Part shown: one piece after another, positions 48,447 to 57,205 of the stretch
Position numbering within the stretch: position 1 is the stretch's first letter
How the letters are laid out: every line of letters starts with the position of its first letter
NCBI GenBank assembly: GCA_002239065.1
Contig: MPNO01000009.1
Coordinates: 1 to 64,000, forward strand
DNA from: Defluviicoccus sp. bin129
Lineage (GTDB): Bacteria > Pseudomonadota > Alphaproteobacteria > MPNO01
Direction of reading: 5' to 3'
Length of the DNA: 64,000 nt
Notes under the pieces: model-generated
The model's database searches: none
The model's input: the letters and a program-made list of their open reading frames with translations, nothing else
What the model was told of the DNA's origin: nothing
Made by a program: the position numbers and the translations under genes

Positions 48447-49460
48447 TCAGCCCGGCCCGCTGACGCCGGCGCTCTCGAAGCTCGCCATGTCGGTCAGCAT
48501 CGCCGATGCGGCGCGCACCACCGGCCAGGCGAGCAGCGCGCCGGTGCCTTCGCCGAGGCGCATCCCGAGATCGAGAACCGGCCATGCGTCGAGGGCCGCG
48601 AGCAGCTGCGCGTGGCCGGGCTCGGCCGAGCGGTGGGCGTAGACCAGCGCGCGCTCCGCCGCCGGCTCGATGCGGAGCGCGGCGAGCGCGGCGGCGGTGG
48701 CGATGAACCCGTCGACCAGAACCGGGCGGTTCGACCGCGCCCCGGCCAGCATCGCGCCGGCCATCATGGCGATCTCGAAACCGCCATATTCGGCGAGCGC
48801 GGTCCCGGCGTCGAGCCTCGGCGCGGTGCGCGCGGCGGCGGCTTCCAGCACCGCCCGCTTGCGCGCGAGCCCGGAATCGTCGAGCCCGGTGCCGCGCCCC
48901 ACCAGCTCGGCCAGGGGGACGCCCAGCAGCTTGTGCGCGACCAGGGACGCGGCCGAGGTGTTGGCGATCCCCATCTCGCCGAAGCAGAGCACGTCCGCCC
49001 CGCACCCCTGCGCGAGCGCGGCCCCCGCTTGCATCGCCTCGTCGCGCTCGGCCCCGGTCATCGCCGGTTCCAGCCGGCTGTTGCGGGTGCCCGGCGCGAT
49101 GCGGCGCGGAACCAGCTCCGGATGGTCGATCGGCTCCCCCGCCACCCCGGCATCGACCACCCGGACCGATGCGCCGACAATCCTCGCGAAGACATTGGCG
49201 GCCGCCCCGCCATGCAGGAAATTGAGCACCATCTGCCGGGTCACGTCCTGCGGATAGGCCGAGACGCCGTCGGCGGCGATGCCGTGGTCGGCGGCGAAGA
49301 TGGTGAGTTCGCAGGAGTCCAGCCGGGGCGCCGTCTCGCCGGTGGCGCGCGCGAGCTGGAGGGCGAGCGCTTCGACTTGCCCCAGCGCGCCGAGCGGCTT
49401 GGTCTTGCCGTCGATCAGCGCCCGGACGGCGCCTTCGAAATCCGGCGGCAGATCCGTCAT
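48447..49460 (-). CDS. cobT: Nicotinate-nucleotide-dimethylbenzimidazole phosphoribosyltransferase
   Basis: 337 residues (CobU in Pseudomonas nomenclature). KTKPLGALGQVEALALQLA at the start, FAADHGIAADGVSAYP, LHGGAAANVFAR and GEMGIANTSAAS are all typical; the catalytic Glu lies near the C-terminal end. Activates the lower-ligand base to alpha-ribazole phosphate. ATG 49460 overlaps the stop of the upstream deoxyribosyltransferase-like gene by four bases. Confidence 0.93.
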   Translation of the reverse strand: MTDLPPDFEGAVRALIDGKTKPLGALGQVEALALQLARATGETAPRLDSCELTIFAADHGIAADGVSAYPQDVTRQMVLNFLHGGAAANVFARIVGASVRVVDAGVAGEPIDHPELVPRRIAPGTRNSRLEPAMTGAERDEAMQAGAALAQGCGADVLCFGEMGIANTSAASLVAHKLLGVPLAELVGRGTGLDDSGLARKRAVLEAAAARTAPRLDAGTALAEYGGFEIAMMAGAMLAGARSNRPVLVDGFIATAAALAALRIEPAAERALVYAHRSAEPGHAQLLAALDAWPVLDLGMRLGEGTGALLAWPVVRAASAMLTDMASFESAGVSGPG

Positions 49461-49942
49461 GGCGACGGGGGAGGGGAGTCCGCCAGCCAGCGCGCAAGCG
49501 CCTTGCCGGGATCGGCGATCTCCTCCACCGAGGCGTACCACCAGGCCTCCCAGCCGGTCTCCGGCAGGCCGGTGAACAGCATCAGGTTGAGCGGGTAGGT
49601 TTCGCTGTCGGTGCAGCGCCGGAAATCGTCGCGGAACAGGAACACCGGCTTGTCCCAAGCGATCGCCATGCCGAGCTCGACCATCACGCCCTCGTCCGGC
49701 GGGCAGCCATTGACCACGGCGAACAGCCCGTCCGCCTCGCGCACGTCGCGCAGATCGGCCTGGCCGATCCGGTAGGCCCAGCCGGCGCCCGCCCGGTCGA
49801 TCTGGTTGTTGCGCTCGAACGGCTCCCAGATCTCGGCGCCCAGCGCCTCCAGCGCCGCCTTCAGTTCCGGCAGCGGCCCCCGGTTCTGCTGCGCCGAGAA
49901 GCCGTAGGGGTTCGCGAGATAGAGGGTCCTGTTCGCCGCCAT
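49457..49942 (-). CDS. Nucleoside 2-deoxyribosyltransferase-like protein
   Basis: 161 residues from ATG 49942. YLANPYGFS at the N-terminus, then AYRIGQADLRDVREADGLFAVVNG and the segment DEGVMVELGMA, where the Glu corresponds to the family nucleophile. Known members swap bases on deoxyribosides. It is translationally coupled to cobT, which also handles a base-ribose bond, so a role in lower-ligand salvage is conceivable but unproven. Confidence 0.8.
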   Translation of the reverse strand: MAANRTLYLANPYGFSAQQNRGPLPELKAALEALGAEIWEPFERNNQIDRAGAGWAYRIGQADLRDVREADGLFAVVNGCPPDEGVMVELGMAIAWDKPVFLFRDDFRRCTDSETYPLNLMLFTGLPETGWEAWWYASVEEIADPGKALARWLADSPPPSP

Positions 49943-50050
49943 GCCCGCCCGCCTCCCTGCCGGGCCGGGCACAGCGTCGGGCGGCGCAAGGCGCGAGTCA
50001 ACGTCGCCGTCCGGCCCGGGTCGCGCGCATGCGGCCGGGCGGTCTCCGCG

Positions 50051-51490
50051 TCACTCCGGTTTCCCGCCGGGGACCGGCGTCGCCCCCGGGGTGCCGGTCT
50101 CGAAGGCGGCCTGCGGGCCGCCGAAGCGGGCGGTGAGCGCGTTCTGGTCGTCCTTGGCGCGGCGGTCGACGCGCTCGGGATCGCAGATCCGGCGCAGGAT
50201 CGCCTCGTATTCCGCCACCGCCGCGGGGTCCGAGGCGGCGAGGTCCGTCGTCTCTTCGGGGTCGGCCGCGAGGTCGAAGAGCTCCGGCTCGTAGCCGACA
50301 TAGTGGATCAGCTTCCTCGTCCCCCGCCGCACCATGAAGGCGGCGCTCGGCGAGGCGGCGGCGTGGTATTCGCTGAACGCGACGCGCTCGGGATCGCAGG
50401 GCGCGGCGGCGGTGTCGAACCAGGACTGCCCGGGCAGCGCCGCCTCCTCGCCGGTCGGGGCGAGCCCGGCGGCGGCGAGCACGCTCGGATAGGCGTCGAG
50501 CAGCGAGACCGGGGTGTCGCAGACCGCGCCGGCGGGGATGTCCGGCCCGGCGAGGATCAGCGGAATTCCGGCCGATTCCTCGTACATGTTGGATTTGCCC
50601 CAGAGGCCGCGCGCGCCCACATTGTCGCCGTGGTCGCTGGTGTAGACGACGCGGGTGGTCTCGCCGAGCCCGACCGCCTCCAGGGTTTCCAGCACCTCGC
50701 CGATCAGCGAATCGACATAGGTGCAGAGCCCGAAATAGGCCGCCACCGCCTTCAGCCTGTCCTCCGGCGCCAGGTTGCGGTCGACCTGCTGGAAGTCGTC
50801 CATGCGCTGCAGCCAGGGGTGGCGTCGATAGCCGGCCGCCGGGTCGAGCTTGCGCGCGGGCAGGCGGTCCAGCGGGTAGAGGTCGTAGAACGCGTCCGGC
50901 ACCACCAGCGGGAAGTGCGGCGCGACGAAGCCGACATAGAGCACCCAGGGCTCTTCGTCCCGCTTCGCCGCGTCGGCGAGCCACGCCCTGGCGCGCTCGG
51001 CGATCAGCCGGTCGTAGCGGTTGTAGCTCGATTCCCCCGGCCCGATCCGGTTCAGCATCTTTGCCGGGCGGGCCGGCGGCAGCGGGTCGCGCACCGAGCC
51101 CCAGACCTGGCCGATGCCGTCCATCACGTGCATCGGCTCGATCTCGCGGTCGAACCCCGAGTCCATGTCGGCGCCGCGATAGTGCAGCTTGCCGATCGCC
51201 TCGACCCGGTGTCCCTCGCGCCGCAGCCGGTGGCCCCAGCTCGGGATGGCCCCGTCATAGGGGTGGGCGTTGTCCCAGTAGCGCGTCTCGTGGACATGGC
51301 GCCCGGTGGCGAAGGCGGCGCGCGCCGGGATGCAGATCGGCGAGTTGGTGTAGGCGGCTGTAAAGCGCGTGCCGCGCTCGGCCAGCCGGTCGAGATTGGG
51401 CGTCCGCACCATGGCGTGGCCGTAGCAGCCGAGCATCTTCGGGTTGTGCTCGTCCGACATGATGAAGAGGAGGTTCTGGCCGTCCGGCAT
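50051..51490 (-). CDS. Formylglycine-dependent sulfatase
   Basis: 479 residues. The sulfatase signature SPICIPARAAFATG puts the formylglycine Cys at residue 53 (C-x-P-x-R). Metal ligands are in IMSDEHN near the start and in TSDHGDNVG. No signal peptide, so probably cytoplasmic, as for choline-sulfatase-like enzymes. It begins directly after the tctA stop, so it is the last gene of the transporter operon and probably cleaves the imported sulfate ester. The substrate is unknown. Confidence 0.88.
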   Translation of the reverse strand: MPDGQNLLFIMSDEHNPKMLGCYGHAMVRTPNLDRLAERGTRFTAAYTNSPICIPARAAFATGRHVHETRYWDNAHPYDGAIPSWGHRLRREGHRVEAIGKLHYRGADMDSGFDREIEPMHVMDGIGQVWGSVRDPLPPARPAKMLNRIGPGESSYNRYDRLIAERARAWLADAAKRDEEPWVLYVGFVAPHFPLVVPDAFYDLYPLDRLPARKLDPAAGYRRHPWLQRMDDFQQVDRNLAPEDRLKAVAAYFGLCTYVDSLIGEVLETLEAVGLGETTRVVYTSDHGDNVGARGLWGKSNMYEESAGIPLILAGPDIPAGAVCDTPVSLLDAYPSVLAAAGLAPTGEEAALPGQSWFDTAAAPCDPERVAFSEYHAAASPSAAFMVRRGTRKLIHYVGYEPELFDLAADPEETTDLAASDPAAVAEYEAILRRICDPERVDRRAKDDQNALTARFGGPQAAFETGTPGATPVPGGKPE

Positions 51491-53071
51491 CTAGATTGCT
51501 TTCCTTTCCCGCCCGCGGGCGAAGAACACCACCACGAGCGCGGCGAGCGCCATGAAGGCGATCGAGATCGGGCTCGAGAACAGGAACCACGGATCGGCGC
51601 CGGTCGCCGAGAAGGCCTGGCGCACGGCCTCCTCCAGGTTGTTGGCGAGGATGAAGGCGATCACGAAGGGCAGGACCGAGAACCGGAGCCTGCGCATCAC
51701 ATAGCCCACCAGGCCGAAGAACAGCGTCACGTAGATCGACAGCATCTCCGGGCGCTGCGCATAGATCGCGGTCAGCGTCAGCAGCAGCACGATGGGCAGC
51801 AGGCGCTGCTTGGGAATCCGCACCATGATCCCCATCGAGCGCATGAAGACGCCGCCGATGGTCCAGTTGAGCAGGTTGGCGAGCACCATGGCGGTGAACA
51901 GGCCGAAAGCGACGACCATCTCGGCGTTCACCTGGTCCGGGGTCAGGCGGAACACCGCCGGGCCGGGGTTGAAGCCGCTGATGGTCTCGGTCGCGAGGAT
52001 GATGAACACGGCGGCGACATTGCCCGGGATGCCGAGCGAAAGGACGGGGATCAGATTGGCGCCGGAGACCGCGCTGTTGGCCGCCTCGGTCGCCGCGACC
52101 CCTTCGGGCGCGCCGTCTCCGAACCGCACCTCGCCCCGGTGCAGCCTGCGCCCGGTTGCGTAGCCGAGCGTCGCCGCGAGCGTCGAGCCGATGCCGGGCA
52201 GCGCGCCCACCATGGTGCCGATGCCCGCGGACATCCCGACGAAGGGCAGGATGCGGCGAATGTCGCGGAGCTTGAGCCGGTCGTCGCCGCCGGCCGCCTG
52301 CGCGGCGATCGCGTCGGTCGCACGCTTCTCGCGCCACATGTCCTCGAGCGCCGCGAACACCTCGCCGAGGATCAGCACGCCGAGCACCACGCTGATCAGC
52401 GGCAGCCCGCCGGCCAGCGCGTCGCTGCCGAGCGAGAGCCGCGGATGGTGGTCCTCCCCGGTGCCGATGAAGGCGGCGAACATGCCGAACAGGGCGGCGA
52501 GGATGCCCTTCCACACCGAATCGCCCACCACGGCCGAGATGAAGGCGAGCGACAGGATGATCAGCGCCGCCTTTTCCGGGAAGTCGAGATAGGCCTCGAC
52601 CGTGATCGCCAGGAACGGCGCGCAGGTGAACAGCACGATGTCCGAGAACGTGTCGCCCGAGGCGGACGAGAAATGGGCGATCCTCAGCGCCTTGCCGGCC
52701 TCGCCCTTCCGGGTCATCGGAAATCCGTCGAGCGTGGTCATCAGCGAATCCGGCGTGCCGGGCGTGTTGAACAGGATCGCCGGCACCGCGCCGCCCACCG
52801 TCGCCCCCTTCATGATGCCAATCAGGAAGCCGAGCACGGGAAGCAGCGCGTCCGGGTTGAAGCCGAAGATGGTGATCAGGATGGGCAGCGAGATCGCCAT
52901 GGCGAACGGCCCGCCGAGACCGGGCGTAGCCCCGACCACGATTCCGCCGAGAAAGCCGAGCGCCACCATGACGACGGTGATCGAGATCGGCAGCCCGAGC
53001 ACGGTCGCGACCGGAGCCTCGGTGAACACCGCGACGATCCCCAGCCAGACATGGTCGAGGATCCCCATCAC
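51491..53071 (-). CDS. tctA: Tripartite tricarboxylate transporter, large membrane subunit TctA
   Basis: 526 residues, strongly hydrophobic with about 11-12 membrane segments. GATPGLGGPFAMA near residue 48 and the later LPGIGSTLAATLGY are the paired family signatures. Forms the substrate channel with TctB and TctC. Four-base overlap with tctB and no gap to the sulfatase. Confidence 0.9.
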   Translation of the reverse strand: MMGILDHVWLGIVAVFTEAPVATVLGLPISITVVMVALGFLGGIVVGATPGLGGPFAMAISLPILITIFGFNPDALLPVLGFLIGIMKGATVGGAVPAILFNTPGTPDSLMTTLDGFPMTRKGEAGKALRIAHFSSASGDTFSDIVLFTCAPFLAITVEAYLDFPEKAALIILSLAFISAVVGDSVWKGILAALFGMFAAFIGTGEDHHPRLSLGSDALAGGLPLISVVLGVLILGEVFAALEDMWREKRATDAIAAQAAGGDDRLKLRDIRRILPFVGMSAGIGTMVGALPGIGSTLAATLGYATGRRLHRGEVRFGDGAPEGVAATEAANSAVSGANLIPVLSLGIPGNVAAVFIILATETISGFNPGPAVFRLTPDQVNAEMVVAFGLFTAMVLANLLNWTIGGVFMRSMGIMVRIPKQRLLPIVLLLTLTAIYAQRPEMLSIYVTLFFGLVGYVMRRLRFSVLPFVIAFILANNLEEAVRQAFSATGADPWFLFSSPISIAFMALAALVVVFFARGRERKAI

Positions 53072-53637
53072 TGGTCGCCGTTGGGCGGCAGCAGGAGGTC
53101 GTCGAACGGCACGTCGTAGAGGACGATTAGCGCGACCGTCGCGATCACGGCGGCGACCGCGGCGCCTCGCGTCAGGCGCTGCTCGACGACGGCGATCGCC
53201 CCGCCCACGATCACCGCGCCGCCGACCAGGTAGCCGAGATACTTGTAGGGCGCCGTGTCGCGCAGCTCGCGGTAGCTGCCGATGGCGCCGCCAAGGGCGT
53301 TGACCGCATCGACCGCCAGAGGCCCCGTGTAGGTCATCGCGGCGAGGCCGGCGACGATCACGCCGGCCAGCTGGACGACGAACAGGGCGCTTTGCCCGTC
53401 GAACGCCGCCTCCTTGCGGCGCGGTTTCAGAAACCCGGAAACGGCGAGCAGCACCGCCGCCGCAGCCATGCCGATGACGGCGGCGGAGGGCGCCATGGCG
53501 TCGCCGATGACGGTGCGGCGCCGGAACGTCTCGATGACGCCGCTCTCCACGTCGGCGGGGATCCAGACCCCCAGGGTCAGAAGGGCGAACGCGGCGACGA
53601 CCGCCGCGATGCCGAGCGACCAGGGATCGATACGCAT
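53068..53637 (-). CDS. tctB: Tripartite tricarboxylate transporter, small membrane subunit TctB
   Basis: 189 residues with four or more membrane helices and a cytoplasmic link (LKPRRKEAAFDG) after the second. Position between the tctC and tctA genes and the size identify it; TctB sequences are poorly conserved. Overlaps tctA by four bases; 38 bases separate it from the upstream tctC. Confidence 0.82.
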   Translation of the reverse strand: MRIDPWSLGIAAVVAAFALLTLGVWIPADVESGVIETFRRRTVIGDAMAPSAAVIGMAAAAVLLAVSGFLKPRRKEAAFDGQSALFVVQLAGVIVAGLAAMTYTGPLAVDAVNALGGAIGSYRELRDTAPYKYLGYLVGGAVIVGGAIAVVEQRLTRGAAVAAVIATVALIVLYDVPFDDLLLPPNGDQ

Positions 53638-53675
53638 GTCGGTCCCGGCGGCCGGCGCAGGCCCCCGGGGGCCGA

Positions 53676-54629
53676 CTACTGGGTGGCCGCCATCAGCTTC
53701 TTCGAGCCCGCGATGCCGTCCACGATCAGTTTTTCGAGCGCCGCGCCGGAGATCAGCTGCGGCCCGCCGAACGCGCGCTGGACGAACTGCGCCGCCTTGG
53801 TGGACTTGTCGGTCAGCACCGAGGCGACGGCGTCGGCGATGCCCTTGCGGGCGTCGGCCGGAATGCCCTTGGGCGCCACGATGAGGAACTTGGCGCCCCC
53901 GACATAGGGGATGCCGAGCTCGCCGAGGGTCGGCGCGTCCGGGGAGATCTTGAGCCGGGCGGCCTCGCCCGACATCAGGTTGACCAGGTCGCCCGCCCGG
54001 ACGCCCTTCGCCTGGATGCCGGCGACCCAGCCGACATCGACATCGCCGGCGGTGATCGCGTTCAGCACCTTGCGGCCGCCCCGCATCACGACGGTGTTGA
54101 ACTCGACGCCGTATTTCTGCTGGATGACGTAGGCGATGTCGGCGAGCTTCGCGCTCATGGCGCCGAGCTTTACCGTCGCGCCCCCCTTCGCCGCCGCGAT
54201 CACGTCCTCGATCGTCTTCCAGCCGCGGCCCGTCTTCGCGACGATGCCCATCTGCGAGCCGGCCGTCGTCGTGACAAAGGTGAAATCGTCGGCCGAATAG
54301 CCCGCCTTCTTCACCGCCAGCATGTTGTAGCCGAAGGTCTCGGTGACCGCGATGCCGATGGTGAGCCCGTCATTCGGCTGCGTCTTCAGCTTGCGCGCCA
54401 TCACCGCGCCGCCCTTGCCGGTGACGTTCTGCGGGATGATCTTCCAGCCTTTGGTCCTTTCCAGCTCGGTCGCGATCAGCCGCGCCTGGGTATCCGCACC
54501 GCCGCCCGCGGCGAATGCGATCATGAAGTTGACGGGACCGCTCGGCTTCCAGGCGGCGGTCGCCGGTCCGGCGGCAAGGGCCAGGGCGCCGGCCGTCGCG
54601 ACGGCCGCCCCGAAGGACTTGAAGGTCAT
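53676..54629 (-). CDS. Tripartite tricarboxylate transporter receptor TctC, copy 1
   Basis: 317 residues with a cleavable signal peptide (hydrophobic residues about 8-25). Then PVNFMIAFAAGGGADTQARLIATELE, the TctC/BugT N-terminal motif. Periplasmic binding protein for a carboxylate; selects the cargo of TctAB. It is almost the same protein as the next gene upstream, including the leader region. A palindrome 31 bases before the start is a likely operator. Confidence 0.88.
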   Translation of the reverse strand: MTFKSFGAAVATAGALALAAGPATAAWKPSGPVNFMIAFAAGGGADTQARLIATELERTKGWKIIPQNVTGKGGAVMARKLKTQPNDGLTIGIAVTETFGYNMLAVKKAGYSADDFTFVTTTAGSQMGIVAKTGRGWKTIEDVIAAAKGGATVKLGAMSAKLADIAYVIQQKYGVEFNTVVMRGGRKVLNAITAGDVDVGWVAGIQAKGVRAGDLVNLMSGEAARLKISPDAPTLGELGIPYVGGAKFLIVAPKGIPADARKGIADAVASVLTDKSTKAAQFVQRAFGGPQLISGAALEKLIVDGIAGSKKLMAATQ

Positions 54630-54659
54630 CTCGGCTCTCCTGCTAGAATTCTCATATCA

Positions 54660-54673
54660 GTTGCAGTTACAAC
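54660..54673. promoter_or_regulatory. Palindromic operator candidate upstream of tctC copy 1
   Basis: GTTGCAGTTACAAC: four-base arms GTTG and CAAC around six bases. The same pattern, in the same relation to the start codon, precedes tctC copy 2 and lies in the divergent promoter at 58781. A MarR-type regulator gene is in the block, and its family binds palindromes of this size. Confidence 0.5.
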
Positions 54674-54775
54674 GGTGTCACCTGCCACCGGTCGGCGACA
54701 ACGCGCGCCGCCCCGTGGCCGGGAGATCGATCCGCAGTTCGCCACGCAGCCGTGGTCGGTCCCCGGACAATCCGG

Positions 54776-55729
54776 CTATTGCGTGGCCGCTATCAGCTTC
54801 CTGTTGTTCTCGATGCTGTCGGCGACCAGCTTTTCGAGCGCAGCGCCCGAAATCAGGCTGGGCCCGCCGAAGGCGCGCTGGACGAACTGCGCCGCCTTGG
54901 TGGACTTGTCGGTCAGCACCGAGGCGACGGCGTCCGCCATCCCCTTGCGCGCGTCGGCCGGGATCCCCTTGGGGGCGACGATCAGGAACTTGACGCCCGC
55001 GTCGTAGGGAATGCCGATCTCGTGCAGCGTGGGGATGTCGGGCGAGATCTTGAGGCGCGCGGTCTCTCCCGACACCAGATTGACCAGGTCGCCCGCCTTG
55101 ACGCCCTTGTTCTGGATGCCGGCCACCCAGCCGAGATCCACGTCGCCCGCGGTGATCGCATTGAGGACCGCGCGGCCGCCGCGAAGCATGACCGTGTTGA
55201 ACTTGATGCCGAACTTCTGTTCGGTCACGTAGGCAAGGTCGGCAAGCTTCGGACCCATGGCGCCGAGCTTGAAGGTGGTCCCCGCCCCGGCCGCCGCGAT
55301 CACGTCCTCGATCGACTTCCAGCCGCGCTCCGACTTGGCGACGAGCCCGAGCTGGGTGCCCGCCGTCGTCGTGACGTAGGTGAAATCGTCCGCCGCATAG
55401 CCGACATTCTTCACCGCGAGAACATTGTAGGTGAAGGTCTGGGTGACCGCGATGCCGAAGGTGAGACCGTCATTCGGCTGGCCCTTCAGCTTGCGCGCCA
55501 TCACCCCGCCGCCCTTGCCGGTGACGTTTTGCGGGATGATCTTCCAGCCCTTGGTCTTCTCCAGCTCGGTCGAGATCAGCCGTGCCTGGGTGTCGGCGCC
55601 GCCGCCCGCGGCAAAGGCGATCATCAGGTTGATGGGACCGGCGGGCTTCCAGGCAGCGGCCGCCGGTCCGGCGGCGAGGGCCAGGGCGCCGGCCGTCGAC
55701 ACGGCCGCTCCGAAGGACTTGAAGGTCAT
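54776..55729 (-). CDS. Tripartite tricarboxylate transporter receptor TctC, copy 2
   Basis: 317 residues, same length as copy 1 and mostly identical by eye, starting MTFKSFGAAV in both. Differences cluster in the middle (for example AAGAGTTFKLGAMGPKLADLAY), where ligand specificity may lie. Gene plus leader form a tandem duplication with a period of about 1,100 bases. Two receptors feeding one TctAB pore would widen the substrate range. Confidence 0.88.
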   Translation of the reverse strand: MTFKSFGAAVSTAGALALAAGPAAAAWKPAGPINLMIAFAAGGGADTQARLISTELEKTKGWKIIPQNVTGKGGGVMARKLKGQPNDGLTFGIAVTQTFTYNVLAVKNVGYAADDFTYVTTTAGTQLGLVAKSERGWKSIEDVIAAAGAGTTFKLGAMGPKLADLAYVTEQKFGIKFNTVMLRGGRAVLNAITAGDVDLGWVAGIQNKGVKAGDLVNLVSGETARLKISPDIPTLHEIGIPYDAGVKFLIVAPKGIPADARKGMADAVASVLTDKSTKAAQFVQRAFGGPSLISGAALEKLVADSIENNRKLIAATQ

Positions 55730-55760
55730 CTCGGGTCTCCCGCTCGAATGTGTCCATTTA

Positions 55761-55774
55761 GTTGTTATGACAAC
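55761..55774. promoter_or_regulatory. Palindromic operator candidate upstream of tctC copy 2
   Basis: GTTGTTATGACAAC, the best palindrome of the three (GTTGT-N4-ACAAC), preceded by ATTTA exactly as at 58776-58780. It lies 32 bases upstream of the tctC copy 2 start codon. Confidence 0.55.
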
Positions 55775-55825
55775 CTTATCATCTGCAACCGGTCCGCGGC
55801 AATGCGCGTGTCCGCTCCGCCGCGC

Positions 55826-56713
55826 CTAGCCGGTGTGGCGCTCGGCCTCGGGATCGGCGAGGGGGACGCGCATCAGGTCCTCGCCCCAGACGATGTTGCC
55901 GGCGAAGACTTCCGCCATCTCGGCGATCAGGCGCTCGCGCACGCCCGGCACGTCCATCTGGTTGGAGACGTGGCTCACCACCAGCGTCCGTGCCCCGGCT
56001 TCCGCCGCGATCCGCGCGGATTCCATGTGGCCGGCCGCGCCGCGGGTCCATTCCGGGCCGGGCGCGGTGCCCGAGATCTGGTAGGTCATGTGGACCAGCA
56101 CGTCCGATCCCGCGGCGAGCCTGGCGAAGGCGCTGGAGGGGCCGGCGTCGCCCGAATAGGCGAAGGCGCCGCGCGGCGCATCGAGCCGGAAGCCGAGGCA
56201 TTCGAGCACCGGCTGGGCGTGCGGCACCGAGACGGCGGACAGCGTCCAGCCGTCGCCCTCGACGACGTCGCCGCTCGCGATCTCGCGCAGCACGGGTTCG
56301 GGACCCTTTCGCGGGCGGGTGCCGCCGCGCGATTCGTAGACCTGCACGCTGGGCTCGAGCGTGGTGCGCGCCGCGATATCGGGCCCGAACACGCCGTCGG
56401 CGGCGAACAGCAGCCGGGTCATCCGCGCGGTATGCGCCGGGCCGTAGACCGCGAGCTCGGGGATCTGCCCGGCGCCCTGGTCCCAGCGCGTCATCACCAG
56501 CCGCGCATAGTCGAGGCAGTGATCGTAGTGCAGGTGGGAAAACGCGAGATGGGTGATGTCGGTCGCCCGGTATCCCGCCTCCATCATCCGGTGATAGGCG
56601 CCCGGGCCGCAATCGAACAGGATCACGCTGCCGCCGAGATCCACCAGGTAGCTGGAGCTTGCACGCTTCAGCGACGGCGCGGGCGTCCCCGTGCCGAGAA
56701 GGACGATCTCCAT
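55826..56713 (-). CDS. Metallo-beta-lactamase fold hydrolase, RNase Z-like branch
   Basis: 295 residues. LLGTGTPAPS at the N-terminus, FDCGPGAY and the metal motif HLHYDHCLD (H-x-H-x-D-H), then AYSGDAGPS and a late His (VVSHVSNQ). Layout resembles RNase Z / arylsulfatase-like MBL proteins. Some alkyl- and arylsulfatases have this fold, so it could be a third sulfatase, but lactonase or other ester hydrolysis is equally possible. Five bases after marR. Confidence 0.8.
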   Translation of the reverse strand: MEIVLLGTGTPAPSLKRASSSYLVDLGGSVILFDCGPGAYHRMMEAGYRATDITHLAFSHLHYDHCLDYARLVMTRWDQGAGQIPELAVYGPAHTARMTRLLFAADGVFGPDIAARTTLEPSVQVYESRGGTRPRKGPEPVLREIASGDVVEGDGWTLSAVSVPHAQPVLECLGFRLDAPRGAFAYSGDAGPSSAFARLAAGSDVLVHMTYQISGTAPGPEWTRGAAGHMESARIAAEAGARTLVVSHVSNQMDVPGVRERLIAEMAEVFAGNIVWGEDLMRVPLADPEAERHTG

Positions 56714-56718
56714 CGCGA

Positions 56719-57201
56719 CTATTCCTCCGTTGCCGCCAGCAGCGCCCGGGCGCGCGTGTCCAGCCTGTCGAGCAGCGCAGACAGCGTCCTCCGTTCGTCC
56801 GCGCTGAAATCCTCGAACAGGGCCTCTTCGCGATCGCGCGAGCGCGCCGCGATCCTGCTGTGCAGCGCCCTGCCTTCCTCGGTAAGGGTCAGGATCCGGC
56901 TCCGCCCGTCCGCCGGATGGCTGGATTGCGCGACCAGCCCGCGCGCGGCCAGGCGGCGGACCGCCCGGCTGACATTGCTCTTGTCCAGCACCGAGAACTC
57001 GGCGACATCGCGCGCCATCGCCGGGCCAAGCTGGGCCAGGATCGACAGCACCCGCCATTCCAGCACGCTGGCGCCGAACTCCCGCCGGTAGACCCGGGCG
57101 GACCACAGGGTCAGGCGGTTGGACAGAACCGCCAGCCTGTAGGCGGTCACCCGGGCGAGGTCGTAGCCGGTATCGTCGCGCGGCTCGTTGCGGGTCGCCA
57201 T
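56719..57201 (-). CDS. MarR-family transcriptional regulator
   Basis: 160 residues with the winged helix-turn-helix at about 50-115 (LEWRVLSILAQLGPAMARDVAEF, then KSNVSRAVRRLAARGLV, and HPADGRSRILTLTEEG as the wing). Forms a dimer that usually represses nearby genes until a small aromatic or related ligand binds. Encoded between the MBL protein and a sulfatase, so it is the prime candidate for the GTTG-N6-CAAC sites in this block. Confidence 0.9.
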   Translation of the reverse strand: MATRNEPRDDTGYDLARVTAYRLAVLSNRLTLWSARVYRREFGASVLEWRVLSILAQLGPAMARDVAEFSVLDKSNVSRAVRRLAARGLVAQSSHPADGRSRILTLTEEGRALHSRIAARSRDREEALFEDFSADERRTLSALLDRLDTRARALLAATEE

Positions 57202-57205
57202 CGTC

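Noticed and set aside
50303..53119. Long plus-strand frame antisense to the sulfatase and tctA
   Set aside because: His/Arg/Asp-rich composition without motifs; the minus strand carries clear sulfatase and TctA signatures in the same place.
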